DNA from: Gemmatimonadota bacterium
GTDB lineage: Bacteria > JAAXHH01
Length of the DNA: 64,000 bases
Assembly (NCBI GenBank): GCA_026706345.1
Contig: JAPOYX010000216.1
Span: forward strand, 74,954 to 138,953
Direction of reading: 5' to 3'
A program made the position numbers and the translations under genes. The notes under the pieces were generated by a model, which had not been told where the DNA came from, made no database searches, and worked only from the letters and a program-made list of their open reading frames with translations. Each line of letters starts with the position of its first letter. The first letter of the stretch is position 1. This document shows, one piece after another, positions 18,792 to 26,258 of this stretch.

Positions 18792-19430
18792 ATGCCGAGC
18801 AGGAAAGCGCAGCGGGAGCGGATGGGGGAGGTGCTGGAACGCCTGAAGAAGACCTACCCCGACGTGGGGCCGGCGCTCAATTTCACCTCGCCTTTTGAAC
18901 TGCTGATCGCCACGATCCTCTCGGCGCAGTGCACGGACCACCGCGTTAACATCGTCACGGAATCCCTCTTCGAAAAGTATCCGACCCCCCGACACTACCT
19001 GGAAGCGCCCGCCGAAGCGCTAGAAGCGGATATCTTCACCACCGGATTCTACCGCAGCAAGACGGCCAATATCCGCAAATGCTGCCAGGCGTTGATCGAC
19101 CTCCACGGCGGCGAAGTGCCCGCGGGCATGGAGGATCTCACCAGCCTGGCCGGCGTGGGCCGGAAAACGGCCAACGTGGTGCGCGGGAACGCTTTCGGCA
19201 TTCCGGGCATCGCCGTGGACACCCATGTAAAAAGACTGTCCGCTCTCCTCGGACTCACGAAGCAGTCCGATCCCGACCGGATCGAATCCGATCTGGCGAA
19301 GATCGTGCCGGAGTCGGATTGGACGGGCCTGGGGCATCTCTTTGCGAACCACGGGAGGAAGACGTGCGTCGCCCGGCGGCCGAAGTGCGACGAATGCGTG
19401 CTGAGCGACCTATGTCCATCGGCGAAGTAG
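18792..19430 (+). CDS. nth: Endonuclease III (DNA glycosylase/AP lyase)
   Basis: About 212 residues from the ATG at 18792; a GTG eight codons earlier is an alternative. It has TILSAQCTDHRVN, the helix-hairpin-helix with catalytic lysine LAGVGRKTANVV, the catalytic aspartate in AVDTHVKRLS, and a C-terminal four-cysteine cluster motif with spacing C-6-C-2-C-5-C (CVARRPKCDECVLSDLC). It removes oxidised pyrimidines and pairs logically with polX just upstream. Its last codons and stop lie inside the first unit of a 24-base tandem repeat. Confidence 0.96.
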   Translation: MPSRKAQRERMGEVLERLKKTYPDVGPALNFTSPFELLIATILSAQCTDHRVNIVTESLFEKYPTPRHYLEAPAEALEADIFTTGFYRSKTANIRKCCQALIDLHGGEVPAGMEDLTSLAGVGRKTANVVRGNAFGIPGIAVDTHVKRLSALLGLTKQSDPDRIESDLAKIVPESDWTGLGHLFANHGRKTCVARRPKCDECVLSDLCPSAK

Positions 19431-19511
19431 GCGCCGCCGGCGATCAGGAAGTAGGCGCCGCCAGCGATCAGGAAGTAGGCGCCGCCGGCGATCAGGGAGT
19501 AGGCGCCGCCG
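19424..19511. repeat. 24-base tandem repeat, about 3.6 copies, starting in the nth stop codon region
   Basis: Units at 19424-19447, 19448-19471 and 19472-19495 differ by one base; a partial unit follows to about 19511. Each begins GAAGTAGGCGCCGCC. The first copy contains the nth termination codon, so the array looks like repeated duplication of the gene's end. Confidence 0.9.
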
Positions 19512-19762
19512 CCGTTTCGGGGATTGTTTTGTGTTTTCAACAGGTCCCGCTCCGGATATATTTACGATACCCTATGGAGATTCGGCGGGCTCACGCCATG
19601 GAGATTCGGCGGGTCGGTGCCAGGGAGATTCGGCTGGCTTGGAGATTCAGCCGGCATGGCGTTTCTTCCAGCCCGCGGTATGGAACTCCAGCCGGCATGC
19701 GGCGGCCTTGATGTCCGCGCGGCTAAATACGAGGCCGAAGCGGAAGCTGACGGGGAGTGAAC
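19512..19762. repeat. Rest of the nth-phoB gap, with a second 24-base-period array
   Basis: GGAGATTCGG-type units start at 19576, 19600, 19624 and 19641, so the period is 24, 24 and 17 bases, with a related GGAACTCCAGCCGGC stretch further on. The unit is unrelated to the array immediately upstream. No gene is apparent, and I see no Pho box or convincing promoter for phoB here. Confidence 0.65.
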
Positions 19763-20440
19763 ATGCGACAGACGATACTGGTCGTCGACGACGAGCCGGA
19801 TATCGTGGAAATCATCCAGTACAACCTTGAGAAGTCGGGTTTCGATGTCATCGTGGCGACGGACGGCCCCGCCGCCCTCGAGAAGGCCCGCGACGATACG
19901 CCCGACCTCATCGTGCTCGACCTGATGCTGCCCGGCCTCGAAGGCACCGAGGTCTGCCGCATTCTGAAGCAGGACGAACGCACGAGGTCCATTCCCATCC
20001 TGATGCTGACCGCGAAAAGCGAGGAAATCGACCGGATCATCGGTCTCGAACTGGGGGCCGACGACTACGTGGTCAAACCCTTCAGTCCCCGGGAGATCGC
20101 CCTCCGCATCCGCAACATACTGCGCCGGCGTACCGTACCGGAAACCCCGGGTCCGGTCCGGGTCGGACCCCTGGTCATCGACGTTGAAGGTCACCACGTG
20201 TCCGTTGCGGGCCGTGCCGTATCCCTGACGGCCACCGAATTCAAACTGCTGGTCATTCTCTATCAGCGCCGCGGCCGGGTACAGACGCGGGAAGAACTGC
20301 TCGACGTGGTGTGGGGCTACGACTACATGGGGTACGGCCGTACCGTGGACGCCCACGTAAAGCGCCTGCGAGAGAAGCTCGGCGAGGCCAGCGGCATGGT
20401 GGAAACGGTGCGCGGTGTAGGTTACCGCTTCGCCAGGTAG
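19763..20440 (+). CDS. phoB: PhoB-type response regulator (OmpR/PhoB family)
   Basis: About 225 residues from the ATG at 19763, placed five bases after GGGGAG. The receiver has the acidic pair (VVDDEPD), the phospho-acceptor aspartate (IVLDLMLPGLEG) and the conserved lysine (VVKPFSPREI). The C-terminal winged helix has LTATEFKLLVIL and GYGRTVDAHVKRLREKLGE. It is followed nine bases later by its histidine kinase. The two Pho-box promoters and pst genes downstream strongly support PhoB rather than another OmpR-type regulator. Confidence 0.92.
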   Translation: MRQTILVVDDEPDIVEIIQYNLEKSGFDVIVATDGPAALEKARDDTPDLIVLDLMLPGLEGTEVCRILKQDERTRSIPILMLTAKSEEIDRIIGLELGADDYVVKPFSPREIALRIRNILRRRTVPETPGPVRVGPLVIDVEGHHVSVAGRAVSLTATEFKLLVILYQRRGRVQTREELLDVVWGYDYMGYGRTVDAHVKRLREKLGEASGMVETVRGVGYRFAR

Positions 20441-20448
20441 GCCATGTC

Positions 20449-22311
20449 ATGCGGTTTTCGCTCCAAACCAAGATCCTGGTCGGCTACGTCGCCTTCACCC
20501 TCGTGGTGACCGGCGCGGTCTATGTCTACCTGAACACGTCCCTGCGCGGGGATGTCAGCAGCCACACCCGCCAGCAGCTCCTCCACGACGCGCGCCTGAT
20601 CCAGTCCTACCTCGAAAACACGCCGCTTCCTTCGCTCTCTCCCGGGACGGTCGATCCGATCGCGGACCGCCTGGCGGAGCAGTGCGGCGCCCGGGTGACC
20701 GTGGTTGCGGAAGACGGCGTAGTGGCCGGCGATTCATCCATCCCCCTTTCCGCCGTTCCTTTCATGGAAAACCACGGCGACCGGCCCGAAATCATCGAGG
20801 CCGCCGCGTCGGGTGTCGGTAACAGCATCCGCTACAGCAATACCCTGGAAACCGACATGGCTTACGTGGCGGTACCCTTCCAGACCGAAGGAGTTCGGGG
20901 CGTCGTGCGCGTCGCGCTGCCGCTTCAGCAGTTCCAGTGGATCGAGTCTCACATATGGAAGATCGTGCTTGCCGCCCTTTGCATCGGTCTTTTGCTGAGC
21001 GTCGTGCTGAGCTGGGCCACGGAAAGGCTGGTATCCCGCCCCATCGAACGCATGACGGAGGTCGCCCTCCGGCAGGCCGCCGGCGATCTCGAGGTCACGG
21101 CTTCCGCGCCGGCCCACGCCGAGTTGGCCTCTCTCGCCGCCGCCCTGAACGAGATGGCCGAACAGTCGAAAGCGAGGGTTTCGCAGATCCGGGAAGAAAA
21201 CGCTCAGCTTGAAGCCGTGCTCTCGGGCATGGCGGAAGGCGTCATGGTAACCTCCGCGGACGGCCGGATCCTGATGGTCAACCCGGCTTTCAAGCGCATG
21301 ATGGAGGTGGACGCCTGGTGTCTGAACAAGCGGCCGATCGAGGTGGTGCGCAACCATGACCTGCAAAGCGCGGTGGACGCCGCGATCGACTCTGCGCCGT
21401 CCCTGAACGAGGACGCCGTGTTCGACCTGGCGCTGGAGTGGAGCCAGCGCATCTTCCAGGTGCATCTCACGCCCGTACGCATCGGTAAGCAGCTTCACGG
21501 CGTGGTCGCCGTGTTCCACGACATGACCGAACTGCGGCACCTCGAGCAGGTTCGGAAGGACTTCGTGGCCAACGTCTCCCACGAGCTCAGGACCCCCCTG
21601 ACCTCCATCAAGGGCTATGTCGAGACCCTGCTGGACGGCGCGATGGACGATACGACCGCGTTGCGCCGGTTCGTCAACTCCATATTGCACCATACCGACC
21701 GGTTACAGGCGCTGGTCGAGGATCTCCTCCAACTCTCCCGGATCGAATCCGGACAGTACGAGGTCGAAATCGCGGCCTGCCGCCTCGACCGGGTGTCCGA
21801 ACGGGTCGCGGAGGGATTCGCGGAGCAGATCGCCCGCAAGCATCTGAAGTTTGCCCTCAGGTTCGAGACGGAAAGGCCGGCGCGCGGCAACGCTGCACTG
21901 ATGGAGCGGGCGCTCACCAACCTGGTCGACAACGCCGTCAAGTATACCGAGGACGGCGGATCGATCACCGTAAGCATCGCGGAACGGGGCGACGAAATCG
22001 TCCTGTCCGTAGCCGATACGGGTCCCGGCATTCCGTCTGACGCCCTGCCGCGGATCTTCGAACGATTCTTCCGGGTGGACCGCGCGCGATCGAGGGCGCT
22101 GGGGGGAACCGGCCTCGGCCTCGCGATCGTCCGCCACACCATGGAATTGCTGAAGGGACGGGCCTGGGTCGAGAGCCGGGTCGGCGAAGGCGCAAGCTTC
22201 TTCCTTTCGCTCCCCGCCTGGTCGGAAGACGAGGCGGCCGGTGAATCGGAGGGCCTTGCGCAATCGGACCGCGAGGCAGTCACGGGAACTTCGACGGGTG
22301 GAACCGCCTGA
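20449..22311 (+). CDS. phoR: PhoR-type sensor histidine kinase
   Basis: About 620 residues from the ATG at 20449, seven bases after AGGTAGG; the open frame extends upstream into phoB but is not kinase-like there. Order: membrane helix (about 8-28), extracytoplasmic sensor, second helix (about 170-190), HAMP, PAS (GMAEGVMVTSADGRILMVNP), HisKA with phospho-accepting His in NVSHELRTPLTSIKG (near residue 379), and ATPase boxes NLVDNAVKYTEDGG, DTGPGIPSDALPRIFERFF and GGTGLGLAIV. It would phosphorylate PhoB in low phosphate and respond to PstB/PhoU encoded 12 kb away in the same island. Confidence 0.93.
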   Translation: MRFSLQTKILVGYVAFTLVVTGAVYVYLNTSLRGDVSSHTRQQLLHDARLIQSYLENTPLPSLSPGTVDPIADRLAEQCGARVTVVAEDGVVAGDSSIPLSAVPFMENHGDRPEIIEAAASGVGNSIRYSNTLETDMAYVAVPFQTEGVRGVVRVALPLQQFQWIESHIWKIVLAALCIGLLLSVVLSWATERLVSRPIERMTEVALRQAAGDLEVTASAPAHAELASLAAALNEMAEQSKARVSQIREENAQLEAVLSGMAEGVMVTSADGRILMVNPAFKRMMEVDAWCLNKRPIEVVRNHDLQSAVDAAIDSAPSLNEDAVFDLALEWSQRIFQVHLTPVRIGKQLHGVVAVFHDMTELRHLEQVRKDFVANVSHELRTPLTSIKGYVETLLDGAMDDTTALRRFVNSILHHTDRLQALVEDLLQLSRIESGQYEVEIAACRLDRVSERVAEGFAEQIARKHLKFALRFETERPARGNAALMERALTNLVDNAVKYTEDGGSITVSIAERGDEIVLSVADTGPGIPSDALPRIFERFFRVDRARSRALGGTGLGLAIVRHTMELLKGRAWVESRVGEGASFFLSLPAWSEDEAAGESEGLAQSDREAVTGTSTGGTA

Positions 22312-22429
22312 ATAGCGTGCTCTTTTCCGATTCCGCTTAGACACGCGACCGGGCCGAATGTGCATCAAGTTATATTGTCGGAAAACAACCGGTTTTCTGG
22401 TGTTTTTAAGGTAATTAATACAATTACCC

Positions 22430-22458
22430 TTGACAGTCCTTTCCTTCCGTTATTTATT
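22430..22458 (+). promoter_or_regulatory. Promoter ahead of the tandem small membrane protein genes
   Basis: TTGACA (22430-22435), a 17-base spacer and TTTATT (22453-22458) lie in an AT-rich island after phoR. The predicted start near 22465 leaves a leader of about 250 bases before the first small gene. Confidence 0.6.
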
Positions 22459-22713
22459 GGTTACATAACCCAAAAACGCAATAGAACCATCGGGGAAACA
22501 GGCCCGATTCCGCAGGACTCCGACCAGGCTTCTGAAGGCAGTCGATGACGTGCGGACGCGCACGTCCGACTGAATCGTTGCGAAGGAAGTTAGCGACAGG
22601 TGGGGTTTACTGTGTGCACGCGATGCAGGTTCGTCCCGCCGTCGTTTCCCGTCACAGGTGCGCGCGGACTTGCGCGGCCTGATGACAAAATCTCTCTCCT
22701 CTAGGAGGTAGGC
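22459..22713 (+). other. Long structured leader (possible regulatory RNA), no gene seen
   Basis: This stretch between the promoter and the first small membrane gene can fold: TGGTTA/TAACCCA near 22458-22474, ATCGGG/CCCGAT near 22487-22507, and a perfect eight-base stem GACGTGCG/CGCACGTC with a four-base loop at 22547-22566. It ends in a strong AGGAGGT ribosome site. I could not match it to a known riboswitch class. Confidence 0.4.
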
Positions 22714-23043
22714 ATGCTGAACCGAGTATTGGTTATAGTGATCGCCCTTTTGGCGATTATTCAGGGCTTGGCGGGTGGCATGATGGACGATGGCGGAGTC
22801 ATGATGCTCCTGATTGTCGTTCTGGGCATCATCTACGGTTTCACGGGAGTCGACGCTGAGGACGCTACCGATTATCTCGTCGTGACCATTGCCGTGGGTG
22901 CCGCGGCGGGAGCGGACGCGTTGAGCGCCATACCGGCCATCGGCGCTTCCCTGGACGCTATGCTCGATCCGGCCAGTTCAGCCCTGTATGCCAGTGTGGC
23001 TTCCATTCTGGTCATTCGTACGGTAAACCGGATCAAAGGCTGA
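22714..23043 (+). CDS. Small hydrophobic membrane protein, copy 1 of a tandem pair
   Basis: The 109-residue protein has three or four hydrophobic segments (about 4-22, 29-47, 54-78 and 88-104). The conserved core includes VDAEDAT, VTIAVGAAAG, IPAIGA and LDP. It aligns without a gap to the next gene at about 56% identity by hand count, so the pair arose by duplication. An AGGAGGT site precedes the ATG. I do not recognise the family. It lies between phoR and the polyphosphate kinase gene, behind its own promoter and a long leader, so a link to phosphate physiology or envelope stress is possible but unproven. Confidence 0.8.
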   Translation: MLNRVLVIVIALLAIIQGLAGGMMDDGGVMMLLIVVLGIIYGFTGVDAEDATDYLVVTIAVGAAAGADALSAIPAIGASLDAMLDPASSALYASVASILVIRTVNRIKG

Positions 23044-23140
23044 CGAACGCCGTACGGTGGACCGGCGGTTACGATCCCGCCGCGTCACCGACCGGAATAC
23101 CATGATTTGAGACGACCAAACGATTCAGGAGGTTAGATAC

Positions 23141-23470
23141 ATGGCAACACGGATAGTCATTATCATTTCAGTCATTCTGGCGATAATCGAAGGGTTGTTC
23201 CCCGGTGCCCTGATTTCCTCGGCACTGACCATGATGGCGATGGCGGTCCTCGGCCTGCTCTACGCGCACATGGCGGTTGACGCCGAAGACGCGACGGGCT
23301 ACCTGGCGGTGACCATCGCCGTCGGCGCGGCCGCGGGCATGGACGTGCTGAGCAATATCCCGGCCATCGGCGCCGCCTTGGATGCGATCCTGGATCCGGT
23401 GAGTACGCTCCTCTACGCCGGTGTCGCGACCATACTCATCAAGAGAGTGGCTGCCCGCATCGGTGGATAA
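23141..23470 (+). CDS. Small hydrophobic membrane protein, copy 2 of a tandem pair
   Basis: Also 109 residues, with the same hydrophobic layout and identical VDAEDAT, VTIAVGAAAG and IPAIGA motifs as copy 1, but a diverged N-terminal half (MATRIVIIISVILAIIEGL). AGGAGG sits eight bases before the ATG. The 97-base gap from copy 1 has a CGGCGG/CCGCCG hairpin without a T-run, so both are probably on one transcript ending at the hairpin at 23478-23519. No signal for secretion beyond the first membrane segment. Function unknown. Confidence 0.8.
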   Translation: MATRIVIIISVILAIIEGLFPGALISSALTMMAMAVLGLLYAHMAVDAEDATGYLAVTIAVGAAAGMDVLSNIPAIGAALDAILDPVSTLLYAGVATILIKRVAARIGG

Positions 23471-23477
23471 TACGGAT

Positions 23478-23522
23478 ACAGGCGGATCGGGGAAGTTGCG
23501 ATCTCCCTGGTCCGCCTGTTTC
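23478..23522 (+). terminator. Hairpin terminator after the small membrane gene pair
   Basis: ACAGGCGGA (23478-23486) pairs perfectly with TCCGCCTGT (23511-23519), followed by a short TTT. It starts eight bases after the stop of copy 2 and faces the convergent ppk gene. The short T-run makes it a moderate candidate. Confidence 0.5.
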
Positions 23523-23589
23523 GATCCCTTCCGGTTTTACGGCCCGCATGGCCGGTACGGTGCCGTCCTTCGCCAATGCCCCGAGACCT

Positions 23590-25809
23590 TCAGGAACCAC
23601 GGCGGGCGGTGCGTTTCATGTCCGCGTTTACCCTCGCCGTCTCGCAGGCCACTTCATACAATTCCTTCTGAGACTGTAACCGCTTCCCTGCTTTCCTTAC
23701 GTACCGGTACGTTCCGTCCGACTGCAATTCCCGCGCCTTCACATTGTCCTTCAACTGAATCTTGAGATAGGCCCACAGTTCCGCCTGGAGCGCCCGGTCG
23801 ATGACCGGGAAGGATATCTCGACCCGCCGGTTGAGGTTCCGGTCCATCCAGTCAGCGCTGGAAAGCAGGTATTCCGGGTCCCCGTCGTTGTAGAAATAGA
23901 AGAGCCGTACGTGCTCGAGAAACCGGTCGACGATGCTGATGACGCTGATGTTCTCGCTCAGGCCCGGAACGCCCGGTCTCAGGCAGCATATGCCCCGTAT
24001 GATCAGCTGAATCTGCACGCCGGCCTGGGACGCCTGGTACAGTGCCACGATCATGTCCGGATCGACGAGGGAATTGATCTTGGCGATGACGAGGGCCGGT
24101 TGCCCGTCGCGGGCCCGTTCGCTCTCCCTGCGCAGCCGTTTCACCATGTCCTCCCGCATCGACGTGGGGGAGAGGATGAGATGGTGGAAGTGCGTGGGCA
24201 GCGCGTAACCGGTAAGCAGGTTGAACAGCTGCGTCACGTCCTCCCCGAATTCCTCCCTGGAAGTGAACAGGCCGAAATCGGCATAGATGCGGGCCGTCTT
24301 GTCGTTGTAATTCCCCGTGCCCAGGTGACAGTAGCGGTGGATGCCATCCCCTTCGCGCCGCACGACCAGGCAGGCCTTGCAGTGTACCTTGATCGCCGGT
24401 ATGCCGTAGATCACGTGGGCGCCCGCCTCCTCCAGCTGCCTCGCCCACTGAATGTTCGCCGCCTCGTCGAACCTGGCCTTCAGTTCCAGCAGCACCGACA
24501 CTTCCTTGCCGTTTTCCGCCGCCCGCGTCAGCGCCTGGGTGATGGGCGAATTGGCGCTGACCCGGTACAGGGTCATCTTGATGGCGAGTACTTGCGGGTC
24601 CACCGCCGCCTCCGAGACGAAACGGACCACCGCGTTGAATTGATGGAAGGGATGGTGCAGCAGGATGTCTTCCTTCTTTATCGCGTCCCAGATGGACGGG
24701 GCCCCTTCGAAGGAGGTCACCGGCTGGGGCGGGAACGGCACGTCCAGCAGATCCGGACGGTCTATGGCGTCGTAGAACTCGATCAGGTCGGAAAACGCGG
24801 TGAAGCCCTCCGTGGGGTAGAGGTCCTCCGGCTCCAGTTCCAGCTCATCCACCAGGACGTCGAGGATCCGGGAGGATAACTCCGGATCGTACTGCAACCG
24901 GACCGCGGCTCCGTTGCGCCGGTTCCTGATCCCTTCCTCGATAACGGTCAGCAGGTCTTCCGCCCCTTCCTCCTCGTAATCCACGTCCGCGTCCCGCGTC
25001 ACGCGGATGGACGCGCAGTTCAGCACCTCGTAGCCGTTGTAAAACTGGTCGAGGTTCATGACGATGACGTCTTCCAGCATGAAGAACGCCTGCCGTCCGT
25101 TTTCCGACGGGAGTTCGAGGAACCGCGGCATGACCGAGGTGGGCAGGTGGATGACCGAGAGGTTGGTCTGGGGGAAAACGGACCGCTGTATTTTCCGGAT
25201 TTCGGCCACGAGACAGAGCGTGCCGTTGGCCAGGTAGGGGAATGGATGTCCCGGGTCCACCGCCAGCGGGGTCACCACGGGCAGGATGGTCTTGCGGAAG
25301 TACTCGTCGAGATAGTCCTTCTGCGCGGGACTGAGCTGCTCGGGCTTGAGTATGTCGATGCCCTGCTCGGTGAGCTGGGGAAAGATCTCGTTGATGAACA
25401 GGCCGTGCTGCTTGTTGACCAGTTCGTGTATCCTGGCCGAAAGCGCCGTCATCACCTCCCTGGGACTCATTCCGTCCGCAGTCCGCGTGGACTGGATCTG
25501 CGCGTCGATCTGGCGTTTGACGCCGGCGACGCGGATCATGAAGAACTCGTCCAGGTTGGTGCTGAAAATGGCGAGGAACTTCACCCGCTCCAGCAGGGGG
25601 ACCGTCGGATCGAGGGCTTCCTCCAGCACGCGCGCATTGAACTCCATCCAGCTCACTTCGCGGTTGAAGAAGTGCTCCGGACGCCAGTAGTTCGTTACCA
25701 GCGGCGCCACGGGAGGCCGGGGCTTGCGGGTAAACCGGCGGCCGGCTCTCTTCGAAGCGATGGTTCGAACCGTGGCGGCCCTGGCGTTGTTTCCGTTTGC
25801 GGCAGGCAT
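23590..25809 (-). CDS. ppk1: Polyphosphate kinase 1
   Basis: About 739 residues from the ATG at 25809, preceded by GGTGA; an upstream in-frame extension is unlike the family. It shows the PPK1 order: N-terminal YFNRE-like start (HFFNREVSWMEFNARVLEEA), the FLAIFSTNLDEFFMIRVAG head motif, and the phospho-histidine motif YCHLGTGNYNDKTARIYADF. The C-terminal second catalytic region has LSSADWMDRNLNRRVEISFP. It makes polyphosphate reversibly from ATP. It is convergent with the small membrane genes and belongs to the phosphate island; I see no Pho box in front of it. Confidence 0.96.
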   Translation of the reverse strand: MPAANGNNARAATVRTIASKRAGRRFTRKPRPPVAPLVTNYWRPEHFFNREVSWMEFNARVLEEALDPTVPLLERVKFLAIFSTNLDEFFMIRVAGVKRQIDAQIQSTRTADGMSPREVMTALSARIHELVNKQHGLFINEIFPQLTEQGIDILKPEQLSPAQKDYLDEYFRKTILPVVTPLAVDPGHPFPYLANGTLCLVAEIRKIQRSVFPQTNLSVIHLPTSVMPRFLELPSENGRQAFFMLEDVIVMNLDQFYNGYEVLNCASIRVTRDADVDYEEEGAEDLLTVIEEGIRNRRNGAAVRLQYDPELSSRILDVLVDELELEPEDLYPTEGFTAFSDLIEFYDAIDRPDLLDVPFPPQPVTSFEGAPSIWDAIKKEDILLHHPFHQFNAVVRFVSEAAVDPQVLAIKMTLYRVSANSPITQALTRAAENGKEVSVLLELKARFDEAANIQWARQLEEAGAHVIYGIPAIKVHCKACLVVRREGDGIHRYCHLGTGNYNDKTARIYADFGLFTSREEFGEDVTQLFNLLTGYALPTHFHHLILSPTSMREDMVKRLRRESERARDGQPALVIAKINSLVDPDMIVALYQASQAGVQIQLIIRGICCLRPGVPGLSENISVISIVDRFLEHVRLFYFYNDGDPEYLLSSADWMDRNLNRRVEISFPVIDRALQAELWAYLKIQLKDNVKARELQSDGTYRYVRKAGKRLQSQKELYEVACETARVNADMKRTARRGS

Positions 25810-26028
25810 GACCAAGTCACCGGAATGATAGGCGGCCTTGCGCCATGTAACAGACTGACGCGCGCAACACCGCACCACGATAGCGGATTCAGTTGTTTAC
25901 GGACTGGACCGGATCGACAGGACACGCGCCCCGGTCCGAGTAACAATAAAGCGGAACACAAGGCGGCTTTGTCAAGCCGTCTTTACCCTGCCGGTCGTAC
26001 TGAACAGGAAAAATGAACATCAATCATA

Positions 26029-26073
26029 TTGTCATGCCGCCGTCATGGTATTGTCATCGGGCATGCTTATCAT
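26029..26073 (+). promoter_or_regulatory. Pho-box promoter P1 (three PhoB repeats plus -10)
   Basis: TTGTCAT (26029-26035), CCGTCAT (26040-26046) and TTGTCAT (26051-26057) are spaced exactly 11 bases apart with four-base gaps, matching the CTGTCAT-N4-CTGTCAT Pho box. Ten bases after the last repeat comes TATCAT (26068-26073) as the -10. No separate -35 is needed in PhoB-activated promoters. Confidence 0.85.
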
Positions 26074-26112
26074 AAGACCCCCCACGGGACATGCCGTTAA
26101 AAAGTAACGTCG

Positions 26113-26168
26113 TTGTCATGGCCTTGTGTGCTGTTCGTAACAGAATCGTCAAACAACCTTTTTATAAT
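26113..26168 (+). promoter_or_regulatory. Pho-box promoter P2 (four repeats plus consensus -10)
   Basis: Four seven-base units at 26113 (TTGTCAT), 26124 (TTGTGTG), 26135 (TCGTAAC) and 26146 (TCGTCAA) keep an exact 11-base period. Ten bases after the last comes a perfect TATAAT (26163-26168). The geometry equals P1, although three units are degenerate. The start would lie about 85 bases before the receptor's ATG. Confidence 0.7.
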
Positions 26169-26258
26169 GCTCGTGTTCATCATGTCGATCATTCCGGACT
26201 TTCGCATAAAACACGCCTGCAGCCGGGTGCATAAGCCGTAAACGGAGGGAGATGCTGC

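Larger units (their letters stand above)
25810..26258. other. Divergent regulatory region between ppk1 and the TonB-receptor gene
   Basis: This 449-base gap is AT-richer than its surroundings. Its right half holds two Pho-box promoters pointing at the receptor gene (listed separately). The left half holds the ppk1 leader, where I see no clear promoter. No gene is apparent. Confidence 0.8.

Noticed and set aside
19424..19511. Repeats resembling a short CRISPR array
   Set aside because: The units are directly adjacent without spacers, the period is 24 bases, and no cas gene is present.
22459..22713. Possible cyclic-di-GMP or other known riboswitch
   Set aside because: The hairpins do not align with the conserved core of any class I know; kept only as a structured leader.
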